Below, piece by piece: positions 47,700-57,241 of a stretch of DNA of 64,000 nucleotides. A program made the translations under genes and the position numbers. The stretch comes from Nitrospira sp. (GTDB lineage Bacteria > Nitrospirota > Nitrospiria > Nitrospirales > Nitrospiraceae), in NCBI GenBank assembly GCA_018242765.1, contig JAFEBH010000002.1, positions 62,001 to 126,000 on the forward strand, given 5' to 3'. The notes beneath the pieces are model-generated. The model had not been told where the DNA came from and did no database searches. It saw only the letters and a list, made by a program, of their open reading frames with translations. Positions within the stretch are counted from its first letter, which is position 1. Every line of letters begins with the position of its first letter.

Positions 47700-48797
47700 A
47701 TGGTCGACAGCGTTAGAGAACAGCTTACCGCGCTCAGGGATGAGGACTGGGCGATCCGCGAAGAGGCCGCACGTCTGCTTGGTCGGTTCAAAGATCCACG
47801 TGCAGTGACTCCTCTCGTGTCCTTGCTTCGAGACGAGGACCGCTCCGTGCGAGAAGCGGCAGTGGACGCGCTGCGCGCGATTGGAGCACCGGCTGTTGAA
47901 GCGCTCGGAGCCTGCCTGATTGATGGCGAATTGGCAGTTCAAGAGGCGGCCTCGGCGATCCTGGCAACCATTGCGGATGAACGCGTACTCACTCCGCTCT
48001 TGTCGGCACTGAAGAGCAGCGACTGGATCGTCCGGATGCACGCGGCTCAGGCCTTGGGCCGCGTGAAAAGCACAGAGACCGTGGAAGCCCTGATCCCGCT
48101 GCTGCAGGATAAGGTCAAGGCGGTTCGCGAGGAGACAGCGACAGCCCTGGCGGCCATCGGTGACGCGGCTATTCCATGTTTAGTGCATGCGTTGAAGCAC
48201 GACGACTGGCTCGTCCGCCTACATGCAGTGGAATCGCTCGGGAAGGCTTGTTCCCCTCTCGCGGTTGAACCGCTGCTCTCGGTTTTGTTCAACGATCACG
48301 ATTCAGCTGTGCGCGAGGATGCCGTGCGGGCGTTGGGCGACATCGGTGATGCCGGAGCCGTCGATCATTTATACGTGGTCCTGCGTGAACCGGGTTTACG
48401 GACTGTGGCGGTCGAGGCACTCGGACGTATCGGCAATCCCCGCGCCGTACCCGTCCTGATCGATGTTGTCAGGGGCACGACCCCTCCGGAAGCAACCAGA
48501 ACAGCGGTCGGCTGTGGAGAGCAGTGGAATGAAGAACTCATCACGCAAGGCGCAGCCGTACGAGCGCTGGGCCTGATCGGTGACGACAGAGCAATCCCTT
48601 CGCTCGTCGCCGCCCTGAGCCCCACCCATACCCGTGCAGAGGCGGCCGCCTCATTGGCCAAATTCGGATCGAAAGTCGTTCCCGTTCTCATTCCCCTGTT
48701 GAACGATTCGCAGGATGAGAACATCAGATTCCATGTTCGAGAGACCTTGACGCTCGTGGGATGGAGACCCCGCCAAGTCTCCATCAGCCACCTCTGA
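47700..48797 (+). CDS. HEAT-repeat protein 2
   Basis: 365 residues, almost all HEAT repeats (EDWAIREEAARLLGRFKDPRAVTPLV, SDWIVRMHAAQALGRVKSTETVEALI, HDSAVREDAVRALGDIGDAGAVDHLY). Start ATG at 47700 is preferred; GTG at 47685 is possible and neither has a clear ribosome site. It lies 115 bases after HEAT-1, the widest gap in the group. The insert VRGTTPPEATRTAVGCGEQWN interrupts the repeats, as in HEAT-1. Confidence 0.85.
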   Translation: MVDSVREQLTALRDEDWAIREEAARLLGRFKDPRAVTPLVSLLRDEDRSVREAAVDALRAIGAPAVEALGACLIDGELAVQEAASAILATIADERVLTPLLSALKSSDWIVRMHAAQALGRVKSTETVEALIPLLQDKVKAVREETATALAAIGDAAIPCLVHALKHDDWLVRLHAVESLGKACSPLAVEPLLSVLFNDHDSAVREDAVRALGDIGDAGAVDHLYVVLREPGLRTVAVEALGRIGNPRAVPVLIDVVRGTTPPEATRTAVGCGEQWNEELITQGAAVRALGLIGDDRAIPSLVAALSPTHTRAEAAASLAKFGSKVVPVLIPLLNDSQDENIRFHVRETLTLVGWRPRQVSISHL

Positions 48798-48802
48798 ACA
48801 CC

Positions 48803-49903
48803 ATGTCGAAAGAAACCATCGAGACCCTGGTCTCGGAACTCATTCATGAAGAAGACTGGCGCCGCATGCGGGCGACAGCCGCCTGTGTGGCCGGCGGACC
48901 GCGATCAGTCCAGGCGCTCATGGACGCCCTGCGGACCGGCCCGACTGAGCTGAAGAAGGAAGCGGCGGCGATGTTGGCGCGCATCAAAGATCCACGGGCT
49001 GGAGTCGCCCTGGTCGCACTGCTCGAATGCGACGAGGATGGCGTCCGCAACGCTGCAGCGGCTGCGCTTGAACAGATGGCAGGGGTACTCGATGTGGACA
49101 CCGCACGGGCATTGGTTGCCTTGTTACCGCACACACCGGAAGGCCCAACCAGGCAGGTGTTAACGCACCTGATTGGCGCCATTCCGACCGCCGTGCTGCC
49201 CCTGTGCGACCTGCTCAAGCACCCCCATCCTGAGGCACAGATTGCAGCGGCACTGATGCTGGATCAACTTCTAGATCCGCGTTCCATTGACGCGTTCATT
49301 GATGCGATGGGACAACCGGCTGTTCGAGAAATCGCCGTGGGCACCTTGAAGAAATTGAGTGCCATTCGAGAACGTATCGATGCGACATTCAATGCGTTGC
49401 GCGACGTCGAAGGAGCCAGTGAGCGGGAAGAGGCGCGGATGGCGACCGTCATCGACCTTCTGGGGATCGGGCGGCCGAGTGTGGAAATTCTCCTCGAATA
49501 TCTCGAAGACGATGATTGGCTCGTGCGCGAAGCGGCAGCCGATCTCCTGGGAAAAATCGGCGATGTCCGGGCCGTGCTTCCGCTGATGAAGCGACTCGAA
49601 CAGGATAAAGATACCGGCGTGAAGGAACTGGCGATCAAAGCCCTTGGGTTGATCGGGGACTCCCGTCCGACTCACCTCTATCTCGAGGCCATTCCCATTC
49701 GACCACTTCGGGTCTATGCGATGGAAGCCTTGGCCAAGATCAAAGACGTGGGGGTGTTGCGGCCGCACAAAGACAGTTTCGACCGACTCAGGACGGATCG
49801 CGACGGCCTGGTGGCCTATAATGCCGGGTTGATCGCCGATAAGCTTGAGGCCATCATGGCCATGGAACACCAGACTCGAGAAGAGGATAGTGAGCATGAC
49901 TGA
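48803..49903 (+). CDS. HEAT-repeat protein 3
   Basis: 366 residues. The repeats are looser in the first half (EEDWRRMRATAACVAGGPRSVQALMDAL, DEDGVRNAAAAALEQMAG) and typical in the second (DDWLVREAAADLLGKIGDVRAVLPLM, KELAIKALGLIGD). It starts 5 bases after the HEAT-2 stop and overlaps HEAT-4, so it is tightly coupled. Cytoplasmic by lack of a signal. Confidence 0.85.
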   Translation: MSKETIETLVSELIHEEDWRRMRATAACVAGGPRSVQALMDALRTGPTELKKEAAAMLARIKDPRAGVALVALLECDEDGVRNAAAAALEQMAGVLDVDTARALVALLPHTPEGPTRQVLTHLIGAIPTAVLPLCDLLKHPHPEAQIAAALMLDQLLDPRSIDAFIDAMGQPAVREIAVGTLKKLSAIRERIDATFNALRDVEGASEREEARMATVIDLLGIGRPSVEILLEYLEDDDWLVREAAADLLGKIGDVRAVLPLMKRLEQDKDTGVKELAIKALGLIGDSRPTHLYLEAIPIRPLRVYAMEALAKIKDVGVLRPHKDSFDRLRTDRDGLVAYNAGLIADKLEAIMAMEHQTREEDSEHD

Positions 49904-50660
49904 GCACCCAACATCTGATCGCATCGAACAACTGATTCACGCGCTCTACGACGAAAACGAAGCCCTACGCGATCACGCGATCGCAAGCCTCGGCCAGACC
50001 GGCCAAGACGCATTGCCTCGGCTGATTGAGTTGATGGCCGATGAGGATGTGGTCATTCGGGAGGCCGCGACCAGCGCGGTCGTGCGAATGGGCACGTCGG
50101 TCGTCGAACCGATGATCGAAGCTCTCCAGGACGAGTCCTGGGCGATCCGGGAACAGGCGGCATCGGCACTCGGAAAGTTGCGAGACCGGCGCGCGGTGGA
50201 ACCGTTGGTCAAGGCAATCAAGGACCGTGACGGGGCCGTGCGGACGGCGGCAGTGTGGGCACTCGAGCGGATCGGCGATTCACAGGCGGTCCCCGGACTG
50301 ATTGACGCCCTCATGGATAGTACCCTCCGGGAAGATGCAGCCCGTGTGCTCAAGAAAGTCGGCGACGTGCGGGCGGTCGAAGCCCTGATCGACGGACTGC
50401 TCGGACCCAACTGGATGGTCCGCCGCCACGCGGCGGAAGCGCTGGGCAAGATCGGCGATCGCCGAGGCATCGAGCCCTTGATTGCGTCGCTCCGCGACGA
50501 AGATTGGCTTGTCCGGCGAAATGCCGCCGAGTCGCTTGCTCGGCTCGGCGCCACAGAAGCCATTCAACCCCTGTTGCCGTTACGTGAAGACGAAAACACC
50601 ATGGTCCAAGAAACCGTCGAGGCGGTATTGGCCAGCCTCGGGTGGAAACCCGAACAGTAA
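49896..50660 (+). CDS. HEAT-repeat protein 4
   Basis: 254 residues of about seven very regular HEAT repeats (EDVVIREAATSAVVRMGTSVVEPMI, ESWAIREQAASALGKLRDRRAVEPLV, PNWMVRRHAAEALGKIGDRRGIEPLI, EDWLVRRNAAESLARLG). Its ATG overlaps the HEAT-3 stop by 8 bases. The regularity suggests recent repeat duplication compared with HEAT-3. Confidence 0.85.
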   Translation: MTEHPTSDRIEQLIHALYDENEALRDHAIASLGQTGQDALPRLIELMADEDVVIREAATSAVVRMGTSVVEPMIEALQDESWAIREQAASALGKLRDRRAVEPLVKAIKDRDGAVRTAAVWALERIGDSQAVPGLIDALMDSTLREDAARVLKKVGDVRAVEALIDGLLGPNWMVRRHAAEALGKIGDRRGIEPLIASLRDEDWLVRRNAAESLARLGATEAIQPLLPLREDENTMVQETVEAVLASLGWKPEQ

Positions 50661-50695
50661 ACCCTTTTACTCCATACTCTAGAGGATACATTCCC

Positions 50696-51403
50696 ATGGC
50701 AGATGAAGCCCCCAAGTTGATTCAGATTGCTCCGAAGGGCGGAGAGAAAAAAGACGGGTTCAACTTAGTGACTGAGCGCGTCGTCGCAGTCAATCCGGAG
50801 AGCCGACAGCTCGAGGTCGAGCTCCTGGCCTACGACGGCAAGACGGTCCTGTTGGATGTGGCGGAAGAAGCGCTGGAGGACCTTAAGAAAATCAAGGCCG
50901 GCGACGGCGCCACCATTCGCGTCGTGGAGGAAGGCGGCAAGCGGGTCGCAAAAAGCTTCAAGATTCGCCCAAAAGATCCGAATACCGCACGAGCCGATGC
51001 GATGTTGCTCGACCTCAAAGATTCACACTGGCTGAACCGAAAGTACGCTGCGGAGGTGTTGGGTGAGCTGAAAGATCCTCGTGCGGTGGATCCACTCGTC
51101 TCAGCACTGACCGACGAGGTCGGTGATGTCCGCCAGCGAGCGTATGATTCCCTCATCAAACTCGGTGGCCCATCGGTCCCCCCACTGATTCCCCTCCTCG
51201 TATCGGAGGAAGACGAAATTCGCCAATCGGCGACCGAGATTCTCAGAAAGATCGGCAAGCCGGCAGTGGAACCGCTGGCCACCGCGTTAGCCGAGGCCGA
51301 CGACCGGCTCAAGACGAGAATCATGAAGGTCTTGGATCGAATGGGGTATAAACCCAAAACGAAGGAGACGGCTCCAAAGGCTGAGTTGCCACGGCTGACC
51401 TAA
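50696..51403 (+). CDS. HEAT-repeat protein 5 with N-terminal beta domain
   Basis: 235 residues and a different build from the other four. Residues about 20-95 look like a small beta-barrel (VVAVNPESRQLEVELLAYDGKTVLL, DGATIRVVEEGGKRVAKSF), possibly OB or S1-like. Only about four HEAT repeats follow (SHWLNRKYAAEVLGELKDPRAVDPLV, EDEIRQSATEILRKIGKPAVEPLA). The tail is Lys/Pro-rich. It may bind a nucleic acid or partner through the barrel; this is a guess. Confidence 0.8.
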   Translation: MADEAPKLIQIAPKGGEKKDGFNLVTERVVAVNPESRQLEVELLAYDGKTVLLDVAEEALEDLKKIKAGDGATIRVVEEGGKRVAKSFKIRPKDPNTARADAMLLDLKDSHWLNRKYAAEVLGELKDPRAVDPLVSALTDEVGDVRQRAYDSLIKLGGPSVPPLIPLLVSEEDEIRQSATEILRKIGKPAVEPLATALAEADDRLKTRIMKVLDRMGYKPKTKETAPKAELPRLT

Positions 51404-51658
51404 CTCGACTCAGGTTATACCGCTTCATGCTGATATAGGATCAAGACCTGGCCATATCTACTTCACAGCCTACTGGCCACTCAACTGGAGGGACATTCAT
51501 TTGTCGTTGGGGAACAACAACCGCACGACAGATTGACCAAACCGGCAACTTTGCAGCTGGACCGTTGAGCGGTTGCGGGAACAGATGGAGCAGGAAGATG
51601 ATCGCTGCTGCCGAAACAACCTAAGATAGCTCGGCAGCAGCGGGAAGTGGGATAAGGC

Positions 51659-51982
51659 CTAGCTGCCAGATGGCTGAGATTGAATCTGCAGGTTATTATT
51701 GACGCGCCGAACGCCACTGACTTGTGACGCAATCCTACCCGCCTCTTCCTTATCTGTTATGCTTTTGACCACCCCATTCAGCGAGACAACTCCTCTCTCT
51801 GTATCGACGTCGATACGAGGGAAGTTTGATGCCTTATCCGCCGTCAGTTTACTCTGAACCGCAGCAGTGATGCTTGCATCACTTACAGTTTGCCCTGCGG
51901 TCTTCCCTGTCATAGCCTGGCACCCCACGAATGCGAGGGCACAGAGAGCGAAAATTCCATTGCAGATAAAGCGTTTTATCAT
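51659..51982 (-). CDS. BON-domain lipoprotein
   Basis: 107 residues. Lipobox AFVGC at about residue 21 after a hydrophobic signal. The rest is one BON domain (VSDASITAAVQSKLTADK, IDVDTERGVVSLNGVV, EAGRIASQVSGVRRVNNNLQI), as in OsmY-like envelope-stress proteins that bind phospholipid. Expected in the periplasm, tethered to a membrane. Confidence 0.88.
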   Translation of the reverse strand: MIKRFICNGIFALCALAFVGCQAMTGKTAGQTVSDASITAAVQSKLTADKASNFPRIDVDTERGVVSLNGVVKSITDKEEAGRIASQVSGVRRVNNNLQIQSQPSGS

Positions 51983-52320
51983 CGTTCGTTCCTCCTAATT
52001 GGCACGATTATTATTTTTTAAAGAGCACAGAACCCAGAACACACTTTCACTCATATTGCGGTTATCGTCTTCTTCAAGCGTTTTACCTCTCTTCATTTTG
52101 TTTTTATGCTTTGATCATTCGGTAATTCTCCTTGCTCCATTTTCATTGCAAGTCTTTGCTCATTCATAACTACCCCCTCAAGCAGCGCATAATTTCGAGC
52201 AAATTCATAGCGACTGGTGAGAAGGTATCACGATCTTAGCGTGGCCCTTCCTAGGAGCATCCCTAGTTTTAATAAAAAAGTGTAGAGGGATCGAATGATA
52301 TCTCCGACTGGCATACCGGA
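51983..52320. other. A/T-richer non-coding stretch
   Basis: Between the BON gene and the transposase remnant. No gene. Composition is lower in GC than its surroundings, fitting imported or decayed DNA. Confidence 0.35.
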
Positions 52321-52740
52321 TCATGGCGAGACGAGTGAGGCTAGAGCAGGAATAATAGCGCTCCAGCCGATACGGCCGGAAGCCATGTTTCGCCCAGATC
52401 CGCGGGACCCCCATGTGGCTGCCCCTGAAGTGGGCCACCAGTTTGCGGGGATTCCACTGCGTCGCCCCGTCGGCGGGTGCTCGCCGCGTGGCCTCCAGGA
52501 TGCGAGATTCTGCCTGCGGGGGATCAGCAAGGGAGCTTGCCCGTAATGACGGCTATACAGTCCCGCCACCCGTCCAGCGATAAACCGGTGGCGCCACGTC
52601 GCAATAAAACCTCGACTACACCCCACGGCCTGACACACGGTCGCCCACGTCGCCCCCTCAGCCAGGGGCAGAATGACGCGGGCTCGCCGCGCGGCATTGG
52701 CCCGCCCGCTCCGGCTTCTCATTTGTCGGCGAAGTTCCAT
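52321..52740 (-). pseudogene. IS630-family transposase remnant
   Basis: The minus-strand start MELRRQMRSRSGRANAARRARVILPLAEG, with the helix-turn-helix VCQAVGCSRGFIATWRHRFIAGRVAGL, is the N-terminus of IS630-type transposases. The reading then shifts: ILEATRRAPADG, WNPRKLVAHFRGSHMGVPRIW and GFRPYRLERYYS appear in another frame. The DDE catalytic part is missing. It is a frameshifted, 3'-deleted copy and cannot be active. Confidence 0.75.
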
Positions 52741-53397
52741 CCATCATGTGTCGTCAAGAGAATCATGTTGGTCATGAATTCGAGTATAGTCTTCGAATGG
52801 ATGTTACAGTCGTCCCTCGCAATAGTCATAGGGTGAAGGTTTTGATTGTGACGACGCTGCACCACGCCCCGATCCTCTCGCGCAAGGGCCACGACCTTAT
52901 TCGCATGTGATCGAACACGATCCATCAAGGCCTTCCCCGCTTCCCCCGAACAATCGTCTGCGCCTCTTTGAGAGACTCGGGCCTCCGTGCGATCACGACT
53001 CGCGCAAAAGGAGACCGACGCGGCCGCATCTTGAAATAACTCCTTCAGCTCAATGGTTTTCTTCTCGCTCCGATCGTCTGTCAACGTCAGGCTGGGGTGC
53101 CAACGGATCCGTTCAGAGAGTCGCGCGCATCACTAAAGGGTTTGGGGTAGGCTGAATCGCCCACGATGACCAAGCCCCGGTAGGCCGTTTCTACATCCTT
53201 CAATAGAGAACCGTGCGCTTCAAGACTCTGGATCAACACGGCCTGGCGATCAGAAGTCTACGGTACGCTTGAGGTTCCGATCGACCAGCAGCCAGCCCGA
53301 CCCCACCTATCCCAACACCATGAATACGGGTGTTCGGAAACTCCATCACGGCCTTCTCGCCCCCTGTCTGGAGTGGAGATAGCAGATAGTGACGCCA
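52741..53397 (-). other. Decayed coding DNA of unknown origin
   Basis: On the minus strand an open frame of 121 codons (52719-53084) and shorter frames upstream have protein-like composition (KALMDRVRSHANKVVALAR, VETAYRGLVIVGDSAYPKPF) but stop codons and frame changes break them. No family recognised. It lies between the IS630 remnant and katE and is probably an inactivated gene. Confidence 0.35.
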
Positions 53398-55500
53398 TCA
53401 GCAGAGTGTTCGTATCCGGGATTCGCGCGCAAAGAATCGCTGCCCCGCCGCCCGGACAAACTCTGGTCCCAGACCCGTGACGCCTTCGTCCGGCTCCACG
53501 CCGGCCTTGTCGAGCAGGGGAACCGCTTCAGGAGTGTGTCCGATCGCTTTGAGATGGCCGTAGGCATCCATCACAAATTGGATAGCGGCCCCGTCTTTCA
53601 TCAGGATTGCCGCGCCCTTTTCCGACAGCACGAGCGCCACGGCATCAAACAATTGTGAAGGAGATCCGACTAACTGCCCCTGTGCTTTCAACTCGCTTCC
53701 ATCCGCCAACTTGGTGCCGTGTAAGTTTGGAGCGATCAGAAACACGGCTCCACCTTCTCGTTTTACTTGCGCTGAAATTCGATCGATGACTGTTCCATCC
53801 GATCCGTTGGCAAAGAGAAGACCGACCCTTCGACCTTTCAACGTCGATAACATATTTTTCTGGATAGACAATGCCGGACTGGGCGGCATATCGATTGGTT
53901 CTTTCGCGGCCGGACTTTTCGCAGGCAACGGGATCCCCAGCCCCTCTCCCACTCGTTTCGCCAGGCCTTCATCGACATTCCTTAATCGCCCGATCATGCG
54001 TGACGGCACCTCCGCCAACTCCACTTTTGCCAGCTCGAACACGAAACTCGACACAAGATGCGCTTGCTCACTCTCCGTAAGAGACTTCCAATAGAGCCGG
54101 GCCTGACTATAATGATCGGCGAACAGTTCTGGGCGAATGCGAAGCTTCTGGCCTTGTTCGTCACGCGCGGCGCGGCCTGCCCCTGATGCAAACCCAACAG
54201 CGCACTCACGTGGCCCACCCGCTTCGCCATGGTCGGCCAGCGTATTAGGCTCATAGTTGGCCCGGCCCTTGGGGACCTGCATTTGCATCTGACCATCGCG
54301 GTGAAAGTTCGACAGCGGACACTTCGGAGCATTAATGGGAAGTTGATGGAAATTGGCGGTTCCGAGTCGAGATTTCTGCGTATCAAGATACGAAAACAAC
54401 CGACCTTGCAACAGAGGGTCGTTCGTAAAGTCGATCCCCGGCACAATGTTCCCGGGGCAGAATGCAACCTGCTCATTTTCGGCGAAGTGGTTCACGGGAT
54501 TCCGATTGAGCACCATTCGACCGATTCTTCGAACAGGGATCTGTTCCTCCGGAATCAGCTTGGTCGCATCCAAAACATCATATGGCTGTTTGTCGGCAAA
54601 AGCAGAATCAAACGTTTGAATTCCGAGTTCCCATTCTGGATAATCTCCCGCGTCGATCGCCTCCCATAGATCGCGACGGTGGTAATCATTGTCTGCGGCT
54701 TGAAGCTTGAGCGTTTCATCCCAGACGGTGGATTGTATTCCTAGTGTCGGCTTCCAGTGAAACTTGACGAAGGTTTCCTGTCCCTTGTCGTTGACGAACA
54801 GAAAGGTGTGCACCCCAAACCCTTCGATCATGCGAAGCGACCGTGGAATCGTCCGATCCGACATGGCCCACATAAGCATATGCGTCGCTTCGGGCATCAG
54901 AGACACCCAATCCCAAAACGTATCGTGAGCACTACCGGCCTGGGGGAATCCTCGATCTGCTTCCATCTTCACGGCATGGACCAAATCCGGAAACTTCATC
55001 GCATCCTGAATAAAAAACACCGGCACATTGTTGCCGACCAAATCCCAATTGCCTTGTCGCGTGTAGAATTTAACGGCGAATCCACGCACATCACGAGGCG
55101 TATCGACGGAACCGGCTCCCCCGGCGACGGTTGAAAACCGAACAAAGACTGGGGTCTTTTCCCCTTTGCGCTGAAATACATCTGCTCGCGTCAGATTCGT
55201 GAGAGGTTCATAGAGCTCAAAAAATCCATGCGCCGCAGACCCTCGTGCGTGCACAATTCGCTCCGGAATGCGCTCGTGGTCAAAATGGAAAATCTTTTCC
55301 CTCAGCACAAAATCTTCCAACAATGTTGGCCCTCGGACGCCGCCCTTGAGGCTATTCTGGTTGTCAGAAATTGGAATGCCTTGATCGGTTGTTAACCACA
55401 ATGCGGCATCAGATGTATCGACCTGCTGATGGAGCTCTCCCCCGTCCCGACTCTTTTCCTCAAACGCCTTGCGTGACTGTGTACTGTCTTTTTTGGCCAT
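53398..55500 (-). CDS. katE: Large-subunit catalase (HPII type)
   Basis: Heme enzyme that dismutates hydrogen peroxide. About 700 residues, close to HPII size. The heme-pocket set is present: distal His in VHARGSAAHGFFE, Asn in DLVGNNVPVFFIQD, and the proximal Tyr region RLFSYLDTQKSRLG. The C-terminal about 150 residues (RRVGLLFANGSDGTVID) form the flavodoxin-like domain of large catalases. The ATG at 55498-55500 has GGTGAGG upstream; GTG at 55515 would add five residues. The surrounding DNA is decayed, so it may be a moved cargo gene. Confidence 0.92.
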   Translation of the reverse strand: MAKKDSTQSRKAFEEKSRDGGELHQQVDTSDAALWLTTDQGIPISDNQNSLKGGVRGPTLLEDFVLREKIFHFDHERIPERIVHARGSAAHGFFELYEPLTNLTRADVFQRKGEKTPVFVRFSTVAGGAGSVDTPRDVRGFAVKFYTRQGNWDLVGNNVPVFFIQDAMKFPDLVHAVKMEADRGFPQAGSAHDTFWDWVSLMPEATHMLMWAMSDRTIPRSLRMIEGFGVHTFLFVNDKGQETFVKFHWKPTLGIQSTVWDETLKLQAADNDYHRRDLWEAIDAGDYPEWELGIQTFDSAFADKQPYDVLDATKLIPEEQIPVRRIGRMVLNRNPVNHFAENEQVAFCPGNIVPGIDFTNDPLLQGRLFSYLDTQKSRLGTANFHQLPINAPKCPLSNFHRDGQMQMQVPKGRANYEPNTLADHGEAGGPRECAVGFASGAGRAARDEQGQKLRIRPELFADHYSQARLYWKSLTESEQAHLVSSFVFELAKVELAEVPSRMIGRLRNVDEGLAKRVGEGLGIPLPAKSPAAKEPIDMPPSPALSIQKNMLSTLKGRRVGLLFANGSDGTVIDRISAQVKREGGAVFLIAPNLHGTKLADGSELKAQGQLVGSPSQLFDAVALVLSEKGAAILMKDGAAIQFVMDAYGHLKAIGHTPEAVPLLDKAGVEPDEGVTGLGPEFVRAAGQRFFARESRIRTLC

Positions 55501-55515
55501 CATATCCCTCACCAC

Positions 55516-56203
55516 TTTTAATATTTGTTCTTCGAGCAGGCTGTTCTATCCGACGGAGCTGTTTCGGCTCACGTACCGTTAATCTAATCATGGCGTGTCT
55601 TGACTGTGTGTGCCGGTTGAGATTCACACCGAATCGCTTGAATCAGCCTGAAACCTTGACGACCACTGTCTTAGACTAGGGGCGCTCTGGTGTTCAACAG
55701 GTGGTTTCCCTAGTTTTCCCAGTGTGGGGAGTGCTGTATCCCTGTGATGACATGATAGGCTCCTTGTTCACGTTCTACCGAATAAATCCTGGGCAGCAGG
55801 TGCTACAACTATCCAGATAATGGATCATGAGCAATCATAAACTTCGGGTCGCTCCAATTTGACTGATCCGATCTCACATGGGACAGAACCTGCGCAACAC
55901 CATCCTCATTCAATCAAAAACCGTAGGCCACCGTGCTGACTCGCTACCTGCTCGTTATGAATCACCCAACCCACATCGTTTATGTCGTTTTCGACGACAA
56001 CCAACCGAATGGTCATCGATAAGTCTGGTTGTCGGTTTTCTCCCATCACCTCTTCCGACCGGGATACACTGGGGGAGGAACACCACATTGTTTAGGAACC
56101 AGGATGGCAACCAAATATCCAGCCGCTTGCGTCAGATCGCTGCCGCCACCTCTCTTCGGTCACGATTCGTCATCCCACACTTGCTAAAACTTCAAAGGAG
56201 CCT
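55516..56203. other. Long gene-poor gap
   Basis: No credible gene. It contains a 9-bp inverted repeat, CGACAACCA (55995-56003) and TGGTTGTCG (56026-56034). AAGGAG at the right edge is the ribosome site of the next gene. Confidence 0.4.
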
Positions 56204-57241
56204 ATGTCGATATCGAACTTTTGGAAGATTCTCAAAAACTCTGGTACTCAATACCTCGCCGACCAAGTGCCTCGTTTAGGAGCCGCTATTGCGTATTACA
56301 CTGTTTTCTCGATTGTCCCGCTATTAACCGTAACTATTACGCTGGTTGGCCTCATCTTTGGTACAGAAGCGGTGCAAAGCCATATCCTGGCGCAAATGTC
56401 AGCTCTGCTTGGAACGAAAGGCACCGATGCGATCAAAGATATGCTGGAGCAAGCCGCACGACCGCAAACGGGTCTTCAAGCTGGCACAATAGCTCTCTTG
56501 ACGCTGTTAGCCGGCGCGACCGGCCTCTTCGGAGAAATTCAAGGCTCGCTCAATACGATCTGGCGTATCACGTCCACTCAGGCCACTGGAATCTGGGGAA
56601 TTCTGCGTTCCCGACTGCTATCGTTGTTGGCATTGCTTGGAACAGCGTTCTTGTTAATCGTCTCACTGGTGTTCAGTGCGGTTCTTGCCGCGTTAAGCAC
56701 CTGGTATAGCCGATGGCTGCCGGTTTCAGGTTTTGTACTTCCGGTCCTTGATCTCGCGATTTCACTCATGCTCCTCACAGGCCTCTTTGCGATGATGTTC
56801 AAAATACTCCCCGATGTGGAGATAAAGTGGCAAGATGTTTGGCCAGGCGCGGCGCTTTCCGCTGTCCTCTTTACCGTCGGTAAATATGCAATCGGCATCT
56901 ATATTGTTACCACCGAGCTGGCTTCCGCGTATGGAGCGGCGGGTTCGTTGGTTATCTTGTTGACGTGGGTCTATTACTCTTCGCAAATTTTTCTCTTTGG
57001 AGCCGAATTCACCAAAGCGCAAGCCGACCTGCATAGTCCACGCTCCTCGGCTCTGACCGATCCCGCTCTTGTCTCGCCTCTAGGCGACAAGTTGGCAAAT
57101 TCCGTCTTGCATAAACAACACGGTAGTGGCATGCTTCCTGTCCCTCGAACGCGATTGTTAACATCCTTGGTAGCCATCGGCGTCGTTCTTCTCATCAATC
57201 ATTTGTTCCCCGAGCGTCGACAGCCTCCCTCTGATCCATAA
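56204..57241 (+). CDS. YihY/BrkB-family membrane protein
   Basis: 345 residues with about six membrane segments. The family signature is at the N-terminus (VPRLGAAIAYYTVFSIVPLLTVTITL) followed by GATGLFGEIQGSLNTIWRI and LVILLTWVYYSSQIFLFGAEFTKA. Ribosome site AAAGGAG with 4-base spacing. These inner-membrane proteins are common, but their role is not settled. Confidence 0.9.
   Translation: MSISNFWKILKNSGTQYLADQVPRLGAAIAYYTVFSIVPLLTVTITLVGLIFGTEAVQSHILAQMSALLGTKGTDAIKDMLEQAARPQTGLQAGTIALLTLLAGATGLFGEIQGSLNTIWRITSTQATGIWGILRSRLLSLLALLGTAFLLIVSLVFSAVLAALSTWYSRWLPVSGFVLPVLDLAISLMLLTGLFAMMFKILPDVEIKWQDVWPGAALSAVLFTVGKYAIGIYIVTTELASAYGAAGSLVILLTWVYYSSQIFLFGAEFTKAQADLHSPRSSALTDPALVSPLGDKLANSVLHKQHGSGMLPVPRTRLLTSLVAIGVVLLINHLFPERRQPPSDP

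Noticed and set aside
55878..56279. Open frame of 133 codons on the plus strand
   Set aside because: Composition unlike a real protein, no family match, and it overlaps the start of the YihY-family gene in another frame.
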